64,000 bases of DNA from the NCBI GenBank assembly GCA_022457155.1, contig JAJGOT010000200.1:806001-870000 (forward strand), given 5' to 3'. The stretch is from Cladopsammia gracilis. Its lineage: Eukaryota; Cnidaria; Anthozoa; Scleractinia; Dendrophylliidae. The first letter of the stretch is position 1, and the number at the start of each line of letters is the position of its first letter. The notes beneath the pieces are model-generated. The model saw nothing but the letters and a program-made list of their open reading frames with translations. It ran no database searches and was not told where the DNA came from. The translations under genes were made by a program, and so were the position numbers. Positions 11,001 to 20,948 of this stretch are shown here, in pieces.

Positions 11001-13367
11001 TGTCTTTCTTGACCGGAGATAGTAGACAAATTCACAATCGACGAGTAGCCAGCAACAAACTCAGGCAAAGTAAGCTCATCATACTTAATTTCCTTACTGA
11101 TATACGAAAGACTCAGTTCGCTCTGTGGCCATAACTGTGGTTGCACGATGCGATTAGTAACTTTGGCTAGCTTGCCGGACTTCTTACCTTCCTTCCGTTT
11201 TGCCTTTTTTCGTTCGACTAAATCCCCCTCATCCTCTGAACTGCTGTCATCTGAAGATTGTAGTCCAAGATTAGCTAGTTGTTCGGATACCCGGGCCTGG
11301 ACGCCTTGATGCGAGCGAAGCTTGTCGACATCGGCATCGGCAACGCCCGCTTTTCGTGCGGGCTTTAACGGCGCCTTCGAATGAGTCTTCAGCCGCTCGT
11401 TTTCGGCTTGAATCGCAGCCAGTTCTTCCCGCATTGCGTGTAAGTCGGCTTCTGCCTTGAGCATTTCCTGCTCCGCTTTGGCTTCGGCAATTTGTTTCTC
11501 CAATAATTTGCGCGCGTCCGCCGAATGAGTCGCGGACCGCACTGGGGAAGACGCTTGCACTTCTGAAAAGCTATCGTGGAAAGTCTCCCCGTCTTGGTCG
11601 CCGAGATCCAACGGATTGCCTTCGTTTAGAGCAGCATTATTGATCCGATCCCGCTGTCGTAGATTGTGTTGACTAGAAGCCATAATAAATTCAAGAAAAC
11701 AGAAGAAGAAAAGAAAAAACTATAGAGTATAAGCTCTAGAACGAAGATCAATGTTGAATAATCTGAAGAACACGAGTCACATGCTAATCACGAGTTGTAG
11801 CTAATAACTAACTTATAAATACAGTACACCTTATGATTGGCTTATTCTATATAATACTAATACTAACTGATTTGCCGGTGATCGAGCGAATTAAACATTT
11901 TAATTTGCCATCAAAATACCCCAATGCATGTACTCTTGTCCCACGTTAAAATGATTTCAAACTACATACATGTGGTTTGATTTTTAACCCCTGAATATGC
12001 AAAGTGTATAAAATTCACTCACTTGTTCCATCACTCAGCTGTAAACTTAGAGACATAATGCTTTGTTACAAATGTGTTTCATAACAAGAACAACATGAAT
12101 CCAACGATAACAATAATTAATTTGTTGTAAACAAATATAAACAACAATTAGCTTAAAGATGTTTCGCATTTGGAGTCTTTAATACAACATTAAAATCAAT
12201 CCAAATGGATTTTTCAACAGAGACATGCGTTTTATCCAAATGGATTTTTCAACAGAGACATGCGTTTTGATACATATCTACCTTGAAATAATAAAATGCG
12301 ATCTTAATTAGATATGTATTCCAGGATGGTGAGGGACCCAGGGTTCGAATCTTGTCAAGGCACTTTCTTATTTATTTTTCTTCCACAACTGGACATTGTA
12401 AAAGTGTTGTACTGTTTTTTTCTTTTTTCTTCCCGAGCTGGACATTATGAAAGTTATGTAGTGTTTTTTTTTTTGCGTTCGTCAAAAGTCATTGCGTTTC
12501 ATTTAAAATAAAAACTATTAACAGAACTGTGCCTGTATAAAAACGTAGTTCTCCCTCCCAGTATTAGTTTCTCACTAGTTGGGAATACACATTCTAAGTT
12601 CAAAATTGCTTACTGTAATATTGCATTATGCATTAGCATTTCTTATTCACGGGTTGGCTTACAGGACCCTTTGATTACTTTTTTTTGTGTTAGAATTATC
12701 CGAATAAATCTGGAAGAAAAGAAAAGCAAAACTATCTAGTTTGAAATCATTTGACCTTAAGATTTATTTCAAACTACAACAGGGACACTATTGGGACCAG
12801 GAGAAGTGTCCACTTAAAGGGACACTGTCACCTATTTTTAGTATCACTTTGAAAAGCCAAAAAAACGTATTTGTTTCAATGGAACCCTTAAAAAAATGGT
12901 CCAGTTTTGTTAACAAATACTCTATCAGTGCACAGAAACTAGTAGTCATTATCTTTGGCTGCCGATGGCCAGGATGGAAATGGATTGCATCTTGAAAAAA
13001 TTGGCAAAATCTGTGTGACAATTATGCCCTTTTAATAGATCTAGAGGTGTCCCTTTAATGGAGGTGATAATTACAAAGTAGATTATATGAGCATTTTGCT
13101 GGGCTGAGAACAGGATAAGTGTTCTCTTTATGGATGTGTCCCTTTACGTTCCCTTTAATAGAGATGTTCCACAGTACCCTAATGAGAAAATGCAAATGAT
13201 AGCCACAGCTTTTAATTTATACCAATCTTTTTTTCCCAGTTGTTTACTCTTGCGGAGAGTCTTGGGGGATTTGAAAGCTTAACAGAGCTACCGTAAGTAT
13301 GTCATTTCTTTAAGGCTCTGTTTGTATGTCACACCAACACAATGAAACGTGTCAGTTTTCAAGATGG

Positions 13368-13411
<44 letters not shown>

Positions 13412-15003
13412 ATGATGATGATGGTGATGATGATGATGATTTTATTTGAGTCTCAAAATCGTATAGCCAGGCACAGGTACCCTACTAATTGGGGAGACTA
13501 TCTAATAAAGGTACAATAACTAGTCATAATTATATGATTAGTTGCTGGACATGTCTTTTTGATGTTCTTCATATAACTGAGTGTACAGTTTTTACAGCAC
13601 TATAAAAAGGCCACTGATCATGGCACTGACCTGTGTAAAATTTGCTGTGCAGAACACTGGAAAGTCTATTTCACTTTGTATTGTGGAACTTGATCATGAC
13701 TACCGATGTACATTTCACTGCACGGGACACTAAAAAGTCCATTTCACTTTGATTTTAGAGCAATAATGACTCATGCATCAGTTCCAAAGGACCAAAGAGA
13801 AGTGTTAGGAATATCAGACACACTGGTGAGTTAGCAGCTTTTAACTGAAATCGTGCAGAGCCGTTACAATCGATTGTGGGTTGATGCATCATACAACACA
13901 CTTTTGGCTTTGTTGGTGACTTGTGCTTTTGAAGCTGGCAAACTTTGTGACTACTGGAGGGTACACCTTCCAAATACAAAGTCACGGGTGGAAGGGTGGA
14001 AGGGCGCCGGGGGTGATTACTTCTAGCCACATGCTGCTCTGGAAACCAGAGTTGACATCCTCATTGTTATCAATGAGCTACAGCTGTACTTTAAATTTCT
14101 GAATGATCAAATTTCAGATTCGTTTGTCTGTGGGCCTGGAGGATACCGAGGATTTGATTGAAGATTTGGACAAAGCTTTGAAAAAAGCGGTAAGTGGAAA
14201 AATCCTACAGTGTACAATGAGAAAAATGTAATGTTCATCATGTTGGGGGCATGGGACAAAGAAGAAAGTCGGAGTCTCCAACGGAACTGGAACCTATGAC
14301 CTTCCACACACCGGTCAGTTGCTCTAACCACTGAGCTACAAGAGACTTGTGGCGAACTGGACCAGATACTAGGTTCATGTATGACATGCATCCTATGTAC
14401 TGTTAGCAGGGTTCGTACGCGTCTTGAAAACCCTTGAAAGCCCTTGAATTTCTGGAGTCTGATTCAAGGCCTTGAAAGTTCTTGAAATTGGTTTTTGATC
14501 CTTGAAAGTCCTTGATTTTTTACCAAAGAACATCTAAAATATCAAGACTTTTAAATGTACTAAGTTTTCAAGTAGTAAGTGCAAATGCAGATGGAATGAA
14601 AGTCTCGAAATGCTTACGAAATACGTAAAACACTAGTTCCTTCCCAGTGTTCCTTCGTTACTCTTGCGCACATGCACATTGTATGCCCAAAACGTGGGTT
14701 CCACAACGAAAAAAGAAGTCCTTGAAATTTCTAAGTAGGGTCCTGGAAAGTCCTTGAAAAGTCCTTGAATTTTTGGTCTGAAAAAGTGTACGAACCCTGT
14801 GTTAGGATCAGTAATGTCGAAAGCATCATGTGAGGATGATTAATAAAGAAAGATGGTAACTGTAAATGTTAAGCTCAGTGATAGACATTGCCACAATAGT
14901 AAGGACCTATCCACCTATAAACAAATGAAAGTAATTTGTTCAATACATTGTGAATTTAAAAAAATAATGTTTGTCTCTACAGGTGCCAGATTCTCTTCTC
15001 TAG
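8073..15003 (+). CDS. CTH: Cystathionine gamma-lyase, 3' part (last five exons)
   Basis: The exons are 8073-8194, 13240-13292, 13759-13825, 14118-14189 and 14983-15003 (stop TAG). All have AG/GT borders and compatible phases. Together they encode about 111 C-terminal residues: LESYPQHELAKKQMTGFGGM, then LFTLAESLGGFESLTELP, AIMTHASVPKDQREVLGISD, IRLSVGLEDTEDLIEDLDKA and VPDSLL. These are the conserved C-terminal motifs of the PLP-dependent Cys/Met-metabolism enzymes. Cystathionine gamma-lyase splits cystathionine to cysteine, 2-oxobutyrate and ammonia and can release H2S in the cytosol. The N-terminal about 290 residues, including the PLP lysine, lie outside the window to the left. The gene is incomplete here but shows no break. 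The intron 8195-13239 holds the DIRS-type element. A close paralogue (cystathionine gamma-synthase or methionine lyase type) is less likely. AATAAA at 15304 may be the poly(A) signal. Confidence 0.92.
8547..9245 (-). pseudogene. DIRS-type tyrosine recombinase with in-frame stop
   Basis: One frame spans 9245-8547 but is cut by a TAA at 8922-8924, after KLTIP. Before the stop is LFARISNIVP, containing the first catalytic Arg. After it come HSFRRGGASWAFNAGVP (the H-x-x-R box) and GDWSSNAYQAYL with the candidate nucleophile Tyr. The order R...H-x-x-R...Y is that of tyrosine recombinases in DIRS-type elements. The N-terminal start is also eroded, with a stop shortly upstream. The catalytic residues look intact but the protein cannot be made in one piece. 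Confidence 0.85.
9540..10677 (-). pseudogene. DIRS-type reverse transcriptase-RNase H fragment, frame-shifted
   Basis: Two overlapping minus-strand frames (10677-10405 and 10433-9540) carry consecutive parts of one protein. The first has WQDNLYFDTVLPMGLRVAA and the catalytic YLDDFMGV. The second has the RT thumb/connection and an RNase H-like domain (STDACLTGCGG, HNLELLAILVAVRLWG, HCDNLAVVQALNSGK, SSSENRAADLLSRW). The frames switch near 10433, so there is a frameshift. The RT fingers and the first catalytic Asp region are absent, replaced by direct fusion to the Gag end. Confidence 0.85.
10598..11683 (-). CDS. DIRS-type Gag-like ORF (3' end altered by deletion)
   Basis: The ATG at 11683 opens a 361-residue frame. 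It has an acidic N-terminus, a strong coiled coil (about residues 58-105, with LLEKQIAEAKAEQEMLKAEA) and a basic KKAKRKEGKKSGKLAK stretch. A Cys/His cluster near the C-terminus (CKDWQSGKCPHKNDH...HICGRC) resembles the zinc-binding motif of DIRS Gag proteins. After ICGRCF the reading frame runs in the wrong phase into RT sequence, indicating that DNA between gag and mid-RT was lost. In intact elements this protein packages the RNA; here it is only a remnant. Confidence 0.75.
   Translation of the reverse strand: MASSQHNLRQRDRINNAALNEGNPLDLGDQDGETFHDSFSEVQASSPVRSATHSADARKLLEKQIAEAKAEQEMLKAEADLHAMREELAAIQAENERLKTHSKAPLKPARKAGVADADVDKLRSHQGVQARVSEQLANLGLQSSDDSSSEDEGDLVERKKAKRKEGKKSGKLAKVTNRIVQPQLWPQSELSLSYISKEIKYDELTLPEFVAGYSSIVNLSTISGQERQARLEHLTALMYLAAQFPWPTVREFHAAVLFEIERGRAKRGDSFHHLENRFLHSSYAGKIAGTSASASDKQTSTRGTFYCKDWQSGKCPHKNDHYGLIRNERKWVKHICGRCFRTEQNIARHAESSLLAGQFIF
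11690..13239. other. CTH intron, non-coding
   Basis: No exon is seen between the DIRS-type element and the CTH exon at 13240. The stretch contains a 35-bp direct tandem duplication (12199-12268) and a segment with GGGACACTGTCACC near 12828 and GGTGTCCCTTTAA near 13047. The latter resembles a decayed TIR element. Confidence 0.5.
12199..12268. repeat. 35-bp tandem duplication
   Basis: ATCCAAATGGATTTTTCAAC... occurs twice in a row with a 35-bp period (second copy from 12234). The copies are identical as read, which suggests recent slippage. Confidence 0.85.
13361..13442. repeat. (GAT)n microsatellite in CTH intron
   Basis: A near-perfect run of GAT/ATG trinucleotides with a few interruptions lies just downstream of the CTH exon ending at 13292. 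Confidence 0.95.
14272..14347 (-). repeat. tRNA-derived SINE head
   Basis: Read on the minus strand, TAGCTCAGTGGTTAGAGCAA matches a Pol III A box in a D-arm and GGTTCCAGTTCC matches a B box in a T-arm. The ends GTCTC and GGAGAC can pair. The anticodon arm is poor and a pyrimidine-rich tail follows (towards 14255), so a SINE is preferred over a working tRNA gene. It lies in the last CTH intron. Confidence 0.7.
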
Positions 15004-16640
15004 GGAGGAAAATAGATTTTTAAGTGGGAATTCAATAGCAGTGAAGGTAATAAGAGCTATTGCCAGTTCCATTTACAAACCTAGATTGTTCACGATGTGT
15101 CATGCATGCATCATCATCCCAAAACAACATAAACGTTTATTAATAAACAAACAAACAAACAAACACTTAATAGGTTTATTTTCTTGCTCTTTAATTTCTA
15201 ATTTGTTCTTGTTAGTCAAAGAAACCAATTTTGCTGTATTTGATTAAATGTAGTTTTCATTTTCTTCTTAAATATTAATTATAGAGACTCGCTGAATGTA
15301 TACAATAAAAATGTAAAAAAGATTACTACATGTAAGTCATACTAAAGAAAGATCAAAATGGAGAGTTTGAAAACGGACTAGTGAGTAGACACAAGGTCTC
15401 GATGAGGAAAACCGCACTATAATTATGTACTACTGTATAATATACTAATACTGAATAAAATACTAATAATATACACGAAAAAAAAGTTTAAAAATTCAGA
15501 GCTACCAAAAATTCTCAGCAGCAAAAAGTTCTGTCAGTAGCCCCAGATGGTTTTCACTCACGTGACCTTCAGTCTTTCTTTTGTAGGTGTGTACCAAAAT
15601 GGCCGCCGTGGCGTAACGTGAAAACCACCTAATGTTTGTTTTTGTTTTGTTTTTAGGTTGTCATGACTACCCGACTGGGCATCAGTCTACTCTCTGTATT
15701 TACTCAACACATTTTGGCCTTTTGCATCGATTGGCCATGTGACCTGCATTTCTAAGGGCCTGGTCGCACTACAGTCAAAAACAAAAATCCGCCCGTGCAA
15801 AAATCGAGGAAAACAAAAGAAACCGCTCCGGTGGGACACGCGTTTTGTGGAATGTTTTTGTTTTTATGTCATTTTGCACGGGCTAATTTTTGTTTTTGAC
15901 TGTAGTGCGACCAGACCCAAAACATAAAAATGCGACGACTTGAAGCCAAAATTTTTGCTTAAATTGCCGGTTTTAGGAATTTAGGTCACGTGACTAATTG
16001 ATGCAAAAGGCCTATTGCATTTTGTATTTATGAATTCAATAAATGAAATCATGGACAGCCAAAATGTTGTTAAGTGTATTTCATCCTTTAAAGTGCTACT
16101 TAGATCAAATTTTTAAATTTCGCTTTTTTGCACTTTCAAAAGAAAATAATGTATTTGGTAATCTGGCCACACCGTTTTTCAATCCGATCACGGGAAAACG
16201 GTTTCTTGTTGGCCGTACTGTCCGGATTTGCAAAGCCGCCATTAAATTTGCATGTTTCTGAAGTTCCAAAAGATAGCTAGCGAAAGTGACGGCAGAGATT
16301 CAAAAATTAATCTCTTTGGAGTTGTTTGCAGGTACGGCAAAATGTAAAACGCACGTGCAGAGGAATTGTTTTTGCTCATTAAAGCTATCGTTTTTTGCCG
16401 CTATTGCTACCGTTATCGCCGTGAGTGATTGAATTGTGATTGCGAGAGAGGAATTTTTGAGTCTCTCACTCTCTATGACCGCTGTTAAGCGAGCCTGCAG
16501 TAACAAAGGCTCAGTGTAAAAGCACAACAACCGAACGCCTGGGTTTCATTTTGCCTCCGCCGCATGTAGCCCTGACTCTTTAGCTTTACCGGAGTCTTGC
16601 TTATACTATGCCCAAAATAGGAATAATTTAATCCATTAGT
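15004..16640. other. CTH 3' flank and small foldback elements
   Basis: This is the putative CTH 3' UTR (AATAAA at 15304) followed by non-coding DNA. It contains a short TIR pair (GGTTTTCAC at 15550, GTGAAAACC near 15622) and the foldback at 15756-15918. No gene is seen. Confidence 0.5.
15756..15918. repeat. Foldback MITE, TIR GGGCCTGGTCGCACTACAGT
   Basis: The left end GGGCCTGGTCGCACTACAGT continues into CAAAAACAAAAATC. It is mirrored at the right end by ACTGTAGTGCGACCAGACCC. The inner words CCCGTGCAAAA and TTTTGCACGGG also pair. The arms are about 45 bp and no coding sequence is present. Confidence 0.85.
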
Positions 16641-16880
16641 ACGGCCCCTTGTTTGCCCTCATGTATTGTCATAGTATTTTAGTACGGCCCCTTGATTGCC
16701 CTCCGGGATGTTTTTAGTACGTTAGTACGGCCCCTCGATTGCCCTCAGCGATATTCTTTGTACGTTAGTATGGCCCCTTGTTTTATTTGCCCTCAGGGAT
16801 ATTCTTAGAACGTTAGTACGGCCCGTTGTTTACCCTCGGGGATATTCTTGGTACGTTATACGGCCCCTTGTTTTTTCTCC
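16636..16880. repeat. Minisatellite, ~43-bp unit (first block)
   Basis: About five diverged copies of a unit containing TAGTACGGCCCCTTGTTTGC...GGATATTCTTAGTACGT. The block stops at 16880, where about 750 bp of unrelated AT-rich DNA intervenes before the same unit resumes. Confidence 0.9.
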
Positions 16881-17627
16881 TGAACTTAGGAGGTCAAAAT
16901 TGACCTAACTTATTAAAACATGTCTTGACGGGGGCTAAATTCGATTGTTGACGAGTTTTAAGTAGATTTTCAGCGTGATTATTGTGTATCACAATAGTTA
17001 CCGATTAGATTAGCATTTTAAAGCATTATATTGCTTTCCTAAGAAAAATTAAATGTTTTCTAGTAATGTCAAACAACACGGTTTTCTTTCACATTGCAAA
17101 GTTATATTTCCGTTTTTCGTGAAAATAAGCGCTTGTACAAGAATTATCGAAGTAGATCCTATTAAAATGATGATGGATTTGTTTGTTGCTTTCACTACTG
17201 ACCACGAACGAAGATATTAGAGTGATTTTCATTGTTTTCTTTTGTGTCTATTTGACTATTATACACTAACTACTTAGAAACTGTTTCACGGTCTGAGGAA
17301 AATCACTATCAGTTTCGAGATGAAAAAAGGTTATTGTATTGTCATTGTAACAACAATTTACACAATACAAAATCTTCATTCATGTAATTTTCATAACTCA
17401 TTATTCATAAGAACGCGCCATATAAACTCTCTCTGATTCAAGATTGGTTTACTTTTACTAATCGATAACTGCCCGCGACCATCAAACTTAGGAGATTGCT
17501 AAGTTACGCTTACCTTAGGATGGTCATAATATATCGTTCGTGAATAGCAGTTAGGACATATCTTAGGAAGCTCCTAAATTTTCTCTTAAGTTATATCTTA
17601 AGATATATCTTAAGTAAGATTTCGTGA

Positions 17628-18230
17628 ATACGGCCCCTTGTTTGCCCTCCGGGATATTCGTAGTACGTTAGTACGGCCCCTTGTTTGCCCTCGGGGATAT
17701 TCTTAGTAGTTGGTACGGCCCCTTGTTTGCCCTCCGGGATATTCTTAGTACGTTAGTACGGCCCCTTGTTTGCCCTCAGGGATATTCTTAGTAGTTAGTA
17801 CGGCCCCTTGTTTGCCCTCCGGGATATTCTTAGTACGTTAGTACGGCCCCTTGTTTGCCCTCAGGGATATTCTTAGTAGTTAGTACGGCCCCTTGTTTAC
17901 CTTCAGGGATATTCTTAGTACGTTAGTACGGCCCCTTGTTTGCCCTTTGGGGATATTCTTATTAGTTAGTACGGCCCCTTGTTTGCCCTCAGGGATATTC
18001 TTAGTAGTTAATTAGTACGGCCCCTTGTTTACCTTCAGGGATATTCTTAGTACGTTAGTACGGCCCCTTGTTTGCCTTTTGGGGATATTCTTAGTAGTTA
18101 GTACGGCCCCTTGTTTGCCCTCAGGGATATTCTTAGTACGTTACTATGGCCCCTTGTTTGCCCTCCGGGATATTCTTATTACGTTAGTACGGCCCCCTGT
18201 TTACCCTCACGTTAGTACTGACGGCCTCTT
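17628..18230. repeat. Minisatellite, ~42-43-bp unit (second block)
   Basis: Roughly fourteen copies of the same TACGGCCCCTTGTTTGCCCT unit, more homogeneous than the first block. The segment just before it (17540-17627) ends with TTCGTGAATACGGCCCC and contains a CTTAAGATATATCTTAAG palindrome. The unit may therefore have grown from the end of a TIR element; that origin is inference. Confidence 0.92.
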
Positions 18231-19050
18231 CTTTTGTAGTAAAAGACTAGTAAGTGAAATAGTTAGTACAGGTTAGTTCGCCCATATTCTTGATCTCAAC
18301 ATTTCCAACTTACAGTTTCAAATAGGGCAGTTTCACCCCCTCTGTTAAGCCCCCTTCTAGAAGGCCTGAAAATAAATAAGCCTCCGGGGCTTAAAAGACT
18401 AAAAAGAGCGTTTACGGTAAGTGATGTTATCCTAGTGACTGTGGTTGCGTCGCTCAAGTGCTGACCAGGCTTGAAGTTCTTAACTCAATCCTTTTATTCT
18501 TTTCTGGTAAGAAGTAGAAGTGAACAATGTTCATTTTAATGTCATTTCCGACATCACTTTTAATACTCCCACAACGGGAGAACATCAAGTCGTATTCGTT
18601 TCAAGAGTTTATTGTCCAAATAAATATATATTCAAAACGTTTGAGTGCATGGACTGAACCAAGCTTAGAAGATTCTAGTATACAAACAGTAACACTGTTT
18701 TTAACTTACATGTTCTCACAACACATCAACCAAAAACCCAACATCAGACCGATTTTAAGTTATGTTTAGAGTAATAACTGGATACATACACCAGGAAGTA
18801 CAAAAATAATAGTGTTTATATGGGAGCTCTAACAAATTGTTCTGTACATTCATTCAATTGAAAATAGCAATGCCATTTCTTAGTTACTCTAGGATGTCTG
18901 CAGTATAAAACGAATTTCGGTGTACCGTGTGGCATGACATTTTTTGCGGGTTTTAATTTTTATGGATTTTGCGGATTGCCCTCGATCCACAAAACTAAGT
19001 TCCCGCAGAAAAAACCTCTCGCAAAATAATACTCCGCAAAAATTTACTCT
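18231..19050. other. Intergenic, no feature recognised
   Basis: This lies between the convergent CTH and REXO1 genes. Short chance ORFs are present (for example near 18530) but show no splice sites or recognisable protein motifs. Confidence 0.5.
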
Positions 19051-19470
19051 ACTGGGGCTGAAACGATACATTTTCTCACGATACGATACATATCTCGATA
19101 CAAGTGCCACGATACGATACACGATACGATACATCATTACATACATTTTTCCACCAACACGGGAAGACATTTTGCGACGAACCGCATGTTTTTCCCGTGG
19201 GCGTGCAAGACTGTGTCAGCTGACAACTAATTATGAAAAATATGTGTCGGAAGCATGCGAAGCTATACGAAGCAAGGATGGAACTTTCTTGTCCTTTTGT
19301 TTAATAAATAGCTATAAAAAGGCTTGGACTTGGGTAAGGAGTCATTTAAGACATTAATTTCTGAATGTTGATGAAGAATCATAATATCACGATATGTTGT
19401 TCAAATATCGATATTCGTATCGTGACAAAACATATCGCGGTGCACCGGTGTATCGTTGCAGCACTACCCT
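19051..19470. mobile_element. hAT-like non-autonomous TIR element
   Basis: The left end ACTGGGGCTGAAACGATAC and right end GTATCGTTGCAGCACTACC are imperfect inverted repeats of the CAACGATAC type common in hAT-derived MITEs. Just inside are many GATACGATAC repeats. There is no transposase domain. Class assignment rests only on the TIR style. Confidence 0.55.
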
Positions 19471-19655
19471 TCAGTCAAATAAAGAACTTGGCTTTTTAAT
19501 ATAAACTTGCGTTACAGGGACGATATCGAACGTAAATAATGAAGACCTATTAAAAACAACCGATTTTCTTCAATAGTAATAACAGTTTTTACTTGAGCGT
19601 GGCAGAAGGCAAGGAAAGGCTTTTTGTTTGATTTTGATTTTGCGTCAATCCTTTA

Positions 19656-19890
19656 GGATTCGAGGATTTAATAGACCCTCGAGGATTTAATAGACCCTCG
19701 AGGATTTAACAGACCCTCGAGGATTTAATAGACCCTCGAGGATTTAACAGACCCTCGAGGATTTAATAAACCCTCGAGGATTTAATAGACCTTCGAGGAA
19801 TTAACAGACCCTCGAGGATTTAACAGACCCTCGAGGACTTAACAGACCCTCGAGGATTTAATGGACCCTCGAGGATTTAACAGAATTCAG
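19656..19890. repeat. Minisatellite, 19-bp unit
   Basis: About twelve copies of GACCCTCGAGGATTTAACA/ATA. Each unit holds an XhoI-like CTCGAG palindrome; variation is mostly TAACA against TAATA. Confidence 0.95.
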
Positions 19891-20295
19891 TGAAATGTCT
19901 CTAAGTAGAGCGTACCGTAACTCAACAAGTAATAAAAGTTGAAAATATTAAGTTTCCTTCCTTGTCAATGTTCTGCTGCTTGAACTGGAAATCGCAAAAA
20001 TTAGTTCGCAGCAGAAATTTCAGTCATCTTGAACAGCAAAAAATTTTCCCCGCAAAACACAAAAAATAGCCAATCCGCAAAATAAAACTTCCGCCAAAAT
20101 TTCATGCTGCACGATATGTAATTTGCACCAATTTTAACTACTATATGTTCCTGGACCCTTTATACCATGCATGTTACAGTCCCAAAGTAACGATAGGCCA
20201 TTTTAATGATAGTGTCATTTACTATAAAAGTATAACTACCGTAGTGTATGTGGCGACTCCCCGAAAGTAACGTTAATTTTCGGACCTTTCTAGTA

Positions 20296-20435
20296 ATTCA
20301 GTAACGGAAAGTAACGGAAGTAACGGAAAGTAACGGAAAGTAACGGAAAGTAACGGGAAGTAACGGAAAGTAACGGAAAGTAACGGGAAGTAACGGAAAG
20401 TAACGGAAGTAACGGAAAGTAACGAAAGTAACAGT
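20296..20435. repeat. Minisatellite, ~10-bp unit GTAACGGAAA
   Basis: About fourteen copies of GTAACGGAAA with one-base length variants lie about 400 bp beyond the REXO1 stop codon. Further single GTAACG words lie at 20185-20270 and 20580, suggesting the unit came from a local element. Confidence 0.95.
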
Positions 20436-20829
20436 CGAATCGAAAAAAAACATACCGAGTTACGCCTTCATGCAAATGGTATAGCTTAGTGTTTTAATGC
20501 ACAAGAATGCCGAGGAATGCCGAATCAATGAGAAAGAGGGAATTAAAGGGAATTAACTCACGTATTTTTGGTGCCCGAAAGTAACGGGGGCCACTTCTTT
20601 CGGTCGAACTCTACGGTACCAGAATTCTTGGTTTTGTTGTTTTCTGGGGCTAATTAAGGCTATTATTATTTAAGCTGTACAGGGATTACAAAATTTTAAT
20701 AACAATAAAAAAGATAAACGAATTCTGGTAGTTGAAGTAAAATGACACTAACATGAAAATAACCTGAAGTATTATTTTGACAAATGTTCTAAAATTATTT
20801 TGACAACTGTTCTAGAATTTTCTGAGGTC

Positions 20830-20948
20830 CTAGCCAAGTGAAAGGCGTGGTGACTTGTGTCTTGATGTCCTTTTCATATCTTCCTTCACCTTCATTCTCA
20901 TCAGTTCTAGACATGCTCTGGCATCTTCATGGCTGTCATGACCTTCAA
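20830..20948 (-). CDS. REXO1: REXO1 last exon (catalytic motif III)
   Basis: After TTTCAG the exon reads [20 protein letters not shown] and ends [14 protein letters not shown]. His1035 and Asp1040 form the H-x4-D of DEDDh exonucleases. The first 35 bp of the exon and its acceptor are duplicated 84 bp upstream (see the repeat at 20914-21084). Confidence 0.95.

Larger units (their letters stand above)
8547..11683 (-). mobile_element. Decayed DIRS-type (tyrosine recombinase) retroelement
   Basis: On the minus strand a Gag-like ORF (11683-10598) is followed by RT/RNase H (10677-9540) and a tyrosine recombinase (9245-8547). This is the gene content of DIRS-order elements, which integrate with a recombinase instead of an integrase. 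No LTR-type direct repeats were found around it. A short inverted pair (GAGAGGTTTATTTGAAG at 8400 and CTTCAAAATAAACCTCTCC at 8468) lies just beyond the recombinase and may be terminal structure. The N-terminal half of RT is missing, RT is frame-shifted and the recombinase has a nonsense codon, so this copy should be inert. It sits antisense in a CTH intron. Confidence 0.88.
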
